A DNA stretch of 64,000 nt from assembly GCA_028023455.1 (NCBI GenBank), contig JAQFVV010000208.1:806001-870000 (forward strand), read 5' to 3'. This stretch comes from Epiperipatus broadwayi (lineage: Eukaryota; Onychophora; Udeonychophora; Euonychophora; Peripatidae). Under the pieces are notes generated by a model. That model saw nothing but the letters and a program-made list of their open reading frames with translations. It was not told where the DNA came from and searched no databases. The translations under genes were made by a program, and so were the position numbers. Each line of letters opens with the position of its first letter. The first letter of the stretch is position 1. Below, in pieces: positions 14,301-26,300 of the stretch.

Positions 14301-17300
14301 TTAAATTATATGTTTTATTTCAAATTTTCTTAATATACTCCTAGTTTGTAAACCATACTTTTCTAAGGTTAACATTATTGGATATAGGGATGTAGCCTAT
14401 TAAAAAGAAAAATGGGAAAAGAAATCGGTGTAATTAATTTTTGATTAGATTCTTTTGATTATTGTGCTTTTTTTTTTTGATTTTGCATCAAACAAACAGA
14501 GTTTGATAGAATTCTTGATGTGTAAATGCCCTGCTCTTTATACTTTAAAAACTAGGTATATTTTGAATATCAAGGACCTTGAAAAAGTTATATTTTGTTT
14601 GTCACAGGAGCTATGTGAGTCATCAAATAGGGGAATTAATGTAAAAGTTAAAGAACATATAAATACTTTAAGTCAAAGTTCAGTTATATCTGTTTTATGA
14701 ATCTTCACAATTTTTAGATGTATGCCCTAATTTTAATTACCAAAATGTTAGGAAAAGTAAAAACAATAGTATTCTGTATGTATTATAAGAGAGTTTGTGG
14801 AAATTTGAAAAAGACCAAACAATTTTAACACACGTATAGAAATGCAGCAAATTTTTTTATTATGAAAGTCTTTATTGATTTTGTTACTTCATTAAACATA
14901 ATTGTAATTAGTGAAGAAAAAGACAATTTGTAAGTTTATTTTCAATTTTTTTATTATCTGTGATTAATCAAAATGCTGATAATATTCAAATATCAAAAGC
15001 TTGGAAAATTTACAATTCTACAATTTTTTTAAGGAAGCACATTAGCCCAGAAATATATATGTGAACAATTCATCAAATTATAAGCTAGCTATACGACTGG
15101 AGAATTTTTATACAGCAATAAACATATTTTTAATGATTTGCAACAATTTGATCCATTCTATTTTGATAATGAAAAATTCTTATTGAAGGATTTCTGCATT
15201 TTTCCAAAAGCCTGATGCATTATATATATATTTACAGTGATTTGATCTATAATAATATAATTATTGATATTAAATCAATTATTATGCCTGTATACTATGT
15301 CTTTGAAAGTTGAACTTTACCCTGAACAATTTAAAGAAAATAGCTTCTCATTCATTTGCATATAAATCACAGGGTTGGAAAATTCATTAAAATCTAAGGT
15401 CTGAGTTTAGTATATAAAAAATTAAAACACAACTTTATGTCCTTCGTTTTTTTTTTAAATATGAGTTGCCATGATTTTATTATACTTAATAGTTTAATTC
15501 ATGAATCATTATTACTAAATTTAATTTTCAGAAATAATCACTGAATGGCTGCAGTTATTTTACTAAAAATTAAAAGGGGTATGTTAATGAAAAGAAGGAA
15601 GTGTTAGTAAACAGACAATTTATGAACTATTACAAATTTATCTACTTTTTTATAATACTGACTTTATTTTACTTAAGTAGCAAACTTTTTTTTTTTGTTG
15701 AAAGTCTTCCATTCTAGTTCACCTCATGAAATTAATTAATAGTGAACATTTTAATGCTAATCTTTATCCTCTTCACTTTTTGGCAGCCATATTGGATTTT
15801 TAGAAACTTTGATTTAATACATACTTTTTATGATAACCTCACTTTACATATCATGCAAAAGCCAAGTGGTGTATATTATCAGAAAAGTAATATACCAGGG
15901 AATGTAATAAAGCTGAAAAAATATAGACATTATATATTTAAAACAGTTAAAAGAATAAGATTTGTATACTTTAAAAAAAAAAAAATTTTTTTATATTACT
16001 TCATAAATACAAAAATTTAATAGATATATTTTAAAATTATATTTTTGATAATAGGCTCATTAAATTCCTTATAAAATTTCCAATAAAATGATATATCATA
16101 TGACTTACCTAAGATAGTCCATCATTCCAAAATATAAAAAATGACACTGATATTATTCATTTTTCTAGAAATTCCATACCTATTTCTTCCTTGTTAGGTA
16201 TCTGTGTAATTTGTGAAGGGAAAATAATAGAGAAGAACAAGTGTTAAATAGTCTTTAGGTTGTAAATGGTTTAGTTGCAATACATGTGAAGGTAAACAGA
16301 AAAAACAAGTTTACATCTAATGTAATATATAATAATAATTCTATTTTTATAATCTTGTCTTACTTTTCATCTAATGAAAAACATTTTACTGTTAGGTAGA
16401 GTCCATCTAAAGTATAAAATCAAATCATTATTGTAAAATGACTGTTTTCAAGTAATTAAATGTTATTGCAACTATACAGCAAAAGAATAAACTTAAAAAT
16501 AAATTTTTTTATGTAATTTATCTATTAGAACTAGTCATGACTCCTCATCTGATCACAAAGTCAAAACAACAATCTAGGAAGATGTTGCCGAAACTGGCAT
16601 ATCAGATCACTTTCAAGTGAAAGAAGATTGTAAGAATTAGAAGAAGAACTGGCTTATATTAAATGGGACATTATTGGACTTTGTGAAGTTAGAAGAAAAG
16701 GTGAAGAGACAATTGATTTAAAAAGTGGACATGTACTCTACTATAAATGTACAAATATTGGAAATACAAGTGGAGTAGGATTCATTACAAATAAAAAATG
16801 GAAGAACAACATTGTGGAATTTGTTGGTGTATCGGACAAAATGGCAAGATTAGTTATACAACTTAATAGCAGATATCAAATTCAGGTTTATGCCCCAACA
16901 AGTTCTCATAGTTATGAAATAGTAGATTTTTATATGGATGTACAAAAGGTTTTTGATCAGAATAAACAACATTTTAAAATTGTTATGGGAGACTTTAATG
17001 CTAGAATTGGTAAACAAATGAAAGATGAAAGTGCTGCAGGTAATTTTGATTATGGTAATAGAAATGAGTGAGAACATTGATTTGTGGAGTTTGCAGAAAA
17101 AGAAAAACTTTATATTATGAATTCTTTTTTTGAGAAAAATGTTAAAAGGAAATGGATATGGATCCAAATGAAGATACAGCAGAATTGGATTATATTTTGA
17201 CTTAACAGAAAATACATATTTCAAGATTGTAATGTTCTTATAAATTTAACACAGAAAGTGATCATCGATTAGTAAGATGTAAGATACTTGTTAATGCAAA

Positions 17301-20300
17301 ACTAGAGAGACAAAAATTATTAAGAAAAACAATATTTATAGTTGATATTTTTAATCTTCAAAAACTTTCTAATGAATTTAAATTACAACTTACAAAGCAG
17401 TTTCAAGTATTAGTAGATTTTGAACATGATTCAGATTTGAATGAAATTAATATGAAGATAACTGATGTCATCATGTATATCACATTTACCATATTTCAGT
17501 ATGGAATATAAATGATTGATTTACACTTCAGTATATCAATGTATATATACAAAAACATACATAATTATCAGAATTGTTTTAATTTTATGCAGTATGTTCT
17601 ACTCGTAATGAATATGTAGGTAAAGAGTATTACCCTCTCATACCAGACATCTTAATACTATGGCTGTTATTCTTCATAATCGGTGCTGCTTAATTGAAAG
17701 AATATATAAGTTCAAACTCTACATTTATTAAGTCTTATTTCACTAGACAATGATTACATAGTGAGAGGGGGGAATGGTCTGAATTTTTAGTTTTAAATAA
17801 TAGTTAACAATCCTTTTAAGTTAATGCTTAATGAGGTGTCTTACAAATTCGATGTTATTAGTTATGTGTACATGTTTTTAATCATATTAACACAAATGCA
17901 GGTTGGTTTTCGGATGATAGGAGAGTATTCTTTTGTTGCTATGGAAATTTTGAATGTTGCTAGACAGCAAGAAAAAAGAAGCATTCCTGTTAGCCATAGC
18001 TATTTGTTTTATCAGGTTGTTTACCTCACAAATTACCAGTGACTGAATAAAAATTTAGTTGAGATATAAATGAGAATTTAATTAAGCATTGTTTTTTATA
18101 TAATAATATAATTATCAATTATAATAAATCTAAATATATTATTTACAATTATAAAAAGTATTTTTGTTGAAATGTCAAGCAATAAACTAATAAAGGTTGA
18201 ATGTACATTTTATTTGTGATTACTGTTGGATCCATATCTTAGGTGGGACAATCATATAATTTATTTGCAAAAAAGTTTAAGACTTAAATTTTATTTTTTA
18301 TAAAATTAGAAACATTTTGTAAAATTTTCTCCCTAAATTAACTTATGGAATATCTCTTTGAGGAGGTACAGTTTCATATTATTTAAGGTCTTCTGAACTT
18401 TTCTTTAAGGATTATTTTAAATAAATAATTAAAATATCATCTTGACTCTTTATATAATATATCAGAAATTTTATCAGTTATAAAATTATTTATGGTAAAT
18501 ATTTTGTTATTATTTCAACTATATTATTCCAATGTATTGTTTCTTAAAAAAGATGGTAACATTATAACAAAACCCACAGATATCAAATATATTAGTTATA
18601 TTAGTCCAATTTATTTCAATATTTTAATGCAGTATTATCCTGAAAATATGTATAATATAAAGAAAAAATTAATTCATTAATTAATTAATTTTATAGTAAA
18701 CTGCAACTAAAATATTTCAGATGATTAGCAAAAAAATAATTTTATGGTAAACTTTAACTAATAACTGGGATAAATTTAATATTTAAATATAACTATATTT
18801 CAGTTGTAATTACAATTATACTTGTTAATCTTAATATTTTATATTTTATGTATATGTTTAATAATGGATATCTTTACATTATTAGATAATTTTCTATTTC
18901 AATTTTTTTTTTTTTTTTGACTTAATTTTATTATAATCTTTATATTTGTATATTAATTTTTTTTATTATATTTTCAATTCCATGCATGTTTTTTCTTCAC
19001 ATAGAGTTTATTGTAAATTAGTATCTATAAATATATGATAAACAACAGAAATGTACTTCCATTGTTTATCGTAAATATTTTGTTAGTTTGAGATATATAT
19101 ATATACATTTGTTTTACATTCAACCATTGATCATTTATTTACATTCTGTTTATAATCATATCAGAATAATTCTCATTCCAAATATGTTACTCAGAATTAT
19201 TTTTGCAGACAACCTCATAACGAGACAGTTTAATAAACTTTTCATTTATCAATGCCCATTCACTTAATCTGATAAAAGAATTATTTTATCTGACCTTCAA
19301 TCTTATCTTATATACGGTATTATAAATAAATGAACATTGATATCCGAAAAGACTGAAACTTATTATTAGTGATATCTTAGTTCACATATTAATCAAGCCA
19401 GCATAACCATATATTATTTTAAAATAAATATTACTAGTTTCTGTAGCATATAAATAATTGCTTTGAAAATGTAACATTTAATATTGTAATCATATCGCAG
19501 AATAGTCTCGTTACAAATACATTATTCAAACTGAATGAATGGGCATTCATAAATGAAAAGTAAAATTATTTGCAAGTTTAGTAAAATATCTCGTTACGAG
19601 GCTGCTTCAAAAATAATTCTGACTAATGTATTTAGAATGAAAATGTTCTGTGATACGATTATAATATTAAATGTTACATATTCAAGACAGTAGTGAATTA
19701 TTTACATGCTATTGAAATTAGTAACATTTCGTTTATTTATAAATTTACACACACAAATAGATATAATTATCAAATGTCTTTATTTTATCCAAATAGTGTT
19801 CTATATGTAATAAATATTTAAGATATAGGGGACCACCACCACCTCATGCAAGACAGATCGGTGACGATGACGGCTATGCACGTGTTTCCATAATCAGTGC
19901 CGCTGAATTTAAAGAATTTGATGAAATTCTTCAGCATGATACAAATGATGAAGGATGGGCAGGAGCACATGGAGAAATAGATTACAGGTATTTTTTAAAT
20001 CAAAAACAATGTATGCATAAATAACAATTTCAAATTCACTTTGTTAAAATGTAAATTCTAACAATAATAAATGTGGTATGGTCTTTGAAAAATTATATTT
20101 TCAAGAAATTATTTTATGTCTGAAAAACAGATTTGGTCATCTTTTTGTTTATTAGTATTTTAAAAACACATTTATCTTTTCATAAGACCAAAATTAATAA
20201 ACGATAAAACGTACAATAATGATATTCTTAATTGGGTCTTTTATGTATCTTTTTTTTTTTTTAAAAAAAAAAAAGTTCTATATAAATATTTTAACTTTTA

Positions 20301-23300
20301 AGAACTTCATTACAATTTATGATGTAGCTCTAAAATTAATATTCTAGAATGAAATTTATTAATTCTGTAACAATGTACCCTTTTTTTTTCTCAAATCTTT
20401 TTTATTATAAATATATAGTGAGAAATAAAACATAATCAATTAATATGTATGTGCAAATAAGAATGTATTGTAGATATCATCATCAACCATTATCAATCCA
20501 CTGCAGGATGAAGGTCTCTCCAAGTTTAATCCATCTTCTCCGATCTTTAGCTTCTCTTCTCCATATCACCCCTGCATACTTTCTTATTTCATCCATCCAT
20601 CTCACATGTGGTCTCTTTCTGGATCTTTTACAATCTCTTGGAATCCAGTTTAAGATTTCAATTGTCCATCTATTATCATCTCTTCTAGCAATATGTCCAG
20701 CCCAACTCCACTTCAATCTTTTAAGTTTTTCAATGAGGTCAGTAACACCTGTTTGTTCTCTTACCCATACATTGCGTTTTCGATCTCTTCTTGTTACTCC
20801 CAACATGCATCTCTTCATACTTCTTTGAGTGGTCTGGAGTCGCTGTATTGCTCTTCTATTCAGTGTCCAAGTCTCACATCCATAAGTAAGAACTGGTAAA
20901 ACACATTTGCTAAAAACCTTCCTTTTCAAACACATAGGTATATTTCCTTTTAGTATCAAGTTATTTCTACCAAAAGCACTCCTTAATTCTATGATTAATT
21001 TCATCCATTATGTTTCCACCTGTATTAATAATCTGACCAAGGTATTTGTAAGTGTTAACTTCTTCTAATTCATCATAATCAATCTTTATTTTCATATTTT
21101 GAGCAAATCGATTAAACATTACTTTAGTCTTTTTAACATTTATCTTTAGTCCTACTTTCATCTGATAACTCCTGCAACATTTTCTGCAGCTCTGAAGCAT
21201 TATTTGCAAAAACAACTATATCATCTGCAAAATCTAAATGACTTAAATAATCTCCATTTACTTGCACTCCTTTAGTTTTTTATTTTAATCCACAAAATAT
21301 TTCTTGCAACACTGCTGTTAAAGTTTTGGAGATATAGAGTCACCTTGTCTTATACCTTTCTCAATGTTGACTTTCCCAGTATCATTATGTAATCTAATTG
21401 TTGCTGTTGCATTTTTATAAATATTCTTTAAAATATGACAATATCCTGCTATACCTTGATGATCCGATGCTTTAATCACTGAAGAAATGTTTATAGAGTC
21501 AAATGCCTTTTCATAATCTACAAATCCAAAACATAATGGCAACTCATATTCATTTGTCCTTTCTATAACTTTTCTCAATACCTGGATATGATCTACTGTA
21601 CTAAAACCACTTTTAAATCCAGCTTGTTTCCTTGATTGGTGGAAATCCAATGTTCTTTGTAGACGAGTTGTAATTATCTTGGTAAAAATTTTGTATAAAA
21701 CTGATAAAAGGCTGATAGGTCTGTAATTGCTAATATCTTCTTTATCACCTTTTTTAAATATTAATATTATTACTGCATTCTTCCAATCATCTAGTACATC
21801 TTTATCATTTACACATTTGGTATATAACTTTGCTAAAAAATTTTATATTTCTTCACCTGCTTCTTTTAATATATCAATTATAATTCCATCATTACCTGGC
21901 GCCTTTCCTTTCTTCATACATTTAATTGCATGTTTCACTTCATTTAAAATTCTGGGCAATTAGGAAGATATAATAGAAATAGGAGTTACTTGTTCTTTAT
22001 TACCATATAATTCTTGATAAAAGTCTTCTACCCATTTCATAATGTCATCTCTCTTTTTAGTAATAATTCCATCTTTTTTTCATATTGCAGATATAAATTT
22101 CCTACCAATACCAAAATGTTGTTTTACATTTTTGAGACTTTTATTTTCTTCTACAGCTTTTCTTGCTAGTTCACAGTTATACTTTCTTATATCATTTTCA
22201 ACTCTTTTCCGTACCATTTTACAAAATTTGAGATATTCAATCCTTTTTAATGTATCATTTTTGTATATCTTCGTATTCCTTCTTTTTTTCATAAATTCTG
22301 TAGTCTCTGTAGAAATTTTATTGGTCAATTGCTGCTTTTTTTCTATTAGCTATCTTTGTTGCAGTTTTTAAAAGTGTATCAGTTATTTTCATATTAATTT
22401 CATTCAACTCTGAATCATGTTCAAAATCTACTAATACTTGAAACTGATATGTAAGTTCTAATTTAAATTCATTAGAATGTTTCTGAAGATTAGGAATATC
22501 AACTGTAAAAATTGTTTTTGTTAATAATTTTTGTCTCTAGTTTTGCATTAACTTACATCTTACTAATCGATGATCACTTCCTGTGTTAAATTTATTAAAA
22601 ACATTACAATCTTGAAATATATATTGTCTGTTAATCAAAATATAATCCAATTCTGCTGTACCTTCATTGGGTTGCTTCCATGTCCATTTCCTTTTAACAT
22701 TTTTTTCAAAAAAAAAAAAAGAATTAATAATATAAAGTTGTTGTTTTTTTCAGCAAACTCCATTAGTCTATGTCCTCTGTCATTTCTATTACCATAACCA
22801 AAATTACCTACAGCACTTTCATCTTTTATTTGTTTACCAATTCTAGCATTAAAGTCTCCCATAAAAATTTTAAAATGTTGTTTACTCTGATCGAACGCCT
22901 TTTGTACATCCATATAAAAATCTTCTACTACTTCATCACTATGAGCTCTTGTTGGGGCATAGACCTGAATTATCTGCATTTGGTATCTGCTATTAAGTTG
23001 TATAACTAATCTTGCCACTCTGTCTGTACACCATCAATCTCCACAATGTTGTTCTTCCATTTTTTATTTATAATGAATCCTACTCCACTTGTTTCCAATA
23101 TTTGTGCCTTTATAATAGAGTACATTTCCACTTTTTAAATCAATTGTCTCTTCACCTTTTCTTCTAACTTCACAAAATCCAATAATGTCCCATTAATATA
23201 AGACAGTTCTTCTTCTAATTCTTGCAATCTTCCTTCACTTGAAAGTGATCTGCAGTTATAAGTACCTAAATAAGAAGTCGTCATCAAATGGCAGACTGGG

Positions 23301-26300
23301 TCCGCAATCAGGGGATTCTTAGCACTCTCCGCCTTCGGCCACCAACCGCTGCCTTGGTTGGTGACTTTACAGCCTCCTGGGAATAAGGGCCATGATTTAT
23401 TTTTGTCTATCACAATTTGTATACATCTATTGGGAAAATATCATTTACTCAAACATTCATTCTGCCTTATCAGGCAACTGAGAAGAAGGTCCATGGTGTT
23501 TCTTGATCTTAAACTCAGAGGTAAAAAGCCAATAAACTCACCACGCTGGCTAATGCGTGTTGGTGAGCAGCCTATTCATGTTCGTATACTATATTAATAA
23601 TCACATAGTAATAACAGCTGCAACGACAAGAACGTATGGAGTAGACATTAGGAATTTGCCCTGCTCGGTTCCTTTAAGGCCTCCAAGAGGAATCAAAGAG
23701 TCTCCTTTCAGTTAATAGCAAACTCCTTTCTGCAGCCTTGTAGATATATACATGAATATATTTTTCAGAAATAATTTTAAAATGTTCCAGCTAACAAAAA
23801 AAAAAAATAACATTTTTAGAGTTTTACAGTGAAGAAATATATGTGTATGGATTAAAAATAACATAAAATTGTGTACTTATCATCTTAAAAGTTTATATAA
23901 AAAATTAATAGATAATATTAAATATTATATAATAAACGTTGAAATTTTAACAAAGACTTCTTAATTTCATTTGTAGTGTATTGAATATTGCCATGTTACT
24001 GCTTTCCTTTCTTAATTTGTCTTTGATACTGTGCAAATGTTGTTTAACTAGAGTTTCATCTATTGAGAAAATTTTTAGCTACAGTATAATAATTTTATAC
24101 TCAGTAAGTACTTACCCAATGTACTCTGGGATATAGTAACAATCCTACTTGTAACTCAAAAAATACTGGGAGTGTGGACAAGCAATGGTTAAGTACATGA
24201 TAAAATAATTTAGAACTATAACTTAATCTATTGCCTAGTTACTTCAATTTCTTCAAGGCGAGAACTTAACATATATATATGTATATTGTTGAGTCACTAA
24301 TCATTGGCAAAAAAGGTATGCTGTGTTAATGGCTAAGTCAGATGAAAATTTTAATCAAGAAATAGTAATATATCTATTTATAGGTTTATTCTATCAGTTT
24401 GAAGAAAACCTGAATGAAAACATTTGGGCCACAAGATTTATTTTCCCAATAGCATTCTGATAACGCATACAGTAAAAGTTCACTTCAAATATTTAGTTAA
24501 GCAGGATGCCATAAAGTGTAAAAAGCAGTGTGAAGAATCTCATTTGACTAGTTTGTATTGGTCTTATTTGACCTTTTGATCACAACTAATGTATAATTCT
24601 TAATGCAATGTAGATTTTAACTATAAAATTATTTAAAGTAAAAAAGCAGATATTATATAATAAAAGTTGCAGGAATTAGATTTCTAGTGCAACTTTTATC
24701 TAAATAGATATGACAATTCCATGAAAGTATAGTAAGCTGTTTGCAGTATTAGAATGACTATCAAAATTCCTCAACGTTTTGTTGTAAAAGAAAGCTTTTT
24801 CATTTGTTACTCTAAGAAAAATACATTTCAGAATACATTCTTCCACTACAATCAGATGCCAGTATAAAAGAGAATGAAGAAAAGATTCAAATTGTTATAA
24901 TTATGTTAATTTGTTTTATGACAATACAAATTATACTACAAATAAAAAGTTCACTTCCAATTAAATTGTCATAGCAAATCTAAATTGGTTTTTATGAACC
25001 GATGTAATTTACAATATGTATGTAAAAGTCAATTTTATATTTCTGGTAGATTATATTTTGGTTATCACTCTTTTCCCTCAATTTTACTTCTATTGTTATT
25101 ATTAATTTTTTGTTAGCTAGGGAGCAATATTATTTTGAGTTTTAATCAATATTTTTGCTAACTTATTGAAAAATGTTGTTGCTTGTAAACATGGCATATA
25201 TGCAGATATATATATATAAAAGGTAACCATAGCTCAGTACCCATAAAAATAAAATTCCTTTCTCTTAAAAGAATATATTACGTTTACAATTGAATTTTTT
25301 ATTTTTATAATAAGCACATCATGACCAAACTAAATTAACTTAAATATTATTATATTATTCCTATAAGAATTTGCTCTTTCTTTTTTTTTTTTTTTAGAAA
25401 TAATACGAATTATGATCCCTTATATTTATCATAATTTAATTTTTTACAACTGATAATGAATCTTATGCATTCTTGATATTTTCAAAATACTTATAGATTA
25501 CCATTTCGGATAGGTCATAGATAAGTTGATAATTCTAGACAATAAATTTGTTTTTTGTTTTTTTTACATCTCATCAGATCTCAAACCATTGATGAATTAC
25601 ATAACTAAAATTAATATATATTCTTAATGTGGTTATTTATATAAAAAAAAATTAATATATTTAGATAGGAAGCAAATTATTTAAAATCCTTGCAGAATTC
25701 ATGAAAGCAATTCTTAGTTACTCAAAACATATCTTATTACATATATAGGAAATCTCATTTCAACCTATGCAGGGAAAATAATTCAAGATATAGACTAAAT
25801 GATTATTTCCTCCAACTTTATGGATTTTTGTAGATAGTCAACTTTAAAATGAGATTTGCAAACATTATTGATCTATTATAGATTATATGCCAATTGAAAA
25901 AAACTTAGATAAACTTCAAAAATAATTTCAATGTTAATTTGATTTAGTTATATTAGTCAAGAATTAAAAAAACATCGATTATGGATTCATGTATCAGTAA
26001 GTTGTGTGTAATACAACTTAATCTGCAAGTGACAAATTTCATGCACTTATTCATTTGACAACATCCTCTATAGATAAATATATTAATGTTTTATTACTAA
26101 TCATTCATTAAACTAAAGATTGTTATATTATTTTTAGCCCAGATAAAAATTTAATTGAATATTATTATATCCATTCTTATTAAATACATGGTATCATTAA
26201 TTTACTCCCTCCCTTTCTACTTGTATTTTCTTTGATATACACCCGGGTCTCATTTTATGCGGATTTATTTAATGCGATTTGAAGTTATGCTGTTCATGTT

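Larger units (their letters stand above)
12012..19828. other. PRRC2 intron d-e
   Basis: 7817 bp. It contains a possible decayed coding region (12900-14350), an RTE-like 5' fragment (16540-17480) and a foldback region (19148-19690), listed separately. The rest (12012-12900, 14350-16540, 17490-19148) is AT-rich and shows nothing I can name. Confidence 0.65.
20478..23737 (-). mobile_element. Full-length RTE-like non-LTR retrotransposon, antisense to PRRC2
   Basis: A 3260-bp element flanked by TTGTAGATAT at 20468-20477 and 23738-23747. On the minus strand it begins near 23737 with a 5' leader of about 450 bp, then an endonuclease domain (about 23240-22635; ARLVIQLNSRYQMQ, GDFNARIGKQ), reverse transcriptase (motif A DYEKAFDSI near 21518-21492, motif B IRQGDSISPKL near 21350-21318, motif C FADD near 21230) and the C-terminal LTYGCETWTL ... 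WAGHIARRDD region typical of RTE/BovB-like elements. The 3' end is a short ATGATGATG-type tail at 20478. Stops and frameshifts separate the domains, so the copy is dead. The clade is inferred from motifs. Confidence 0.85.

Noticed and set aside
17895-18018. Exon-like block (CAG acceptor, 40 open codons, GT donor) between PRRC2 exons d and e.
   Set aside because: In the phase required by exon d it hits a stop within a few codons, it has no family similarity, and exons d and e already join cleanly.
20445-20828. Plus-strand 127-codon open frame.
   Set aside because: It is the opposite-strand shadow of the LINE C-terminal domain, which has clear motifs on the minus strand.
22770-23009. Plus-strand open frame opposite the LINE endonuclease; same at 44357-44596 and, reversed, 16850-17224.
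   Set aside because: All three are antisense shadows of the endonuclease coding strand and recur only because the LINE copies recur.
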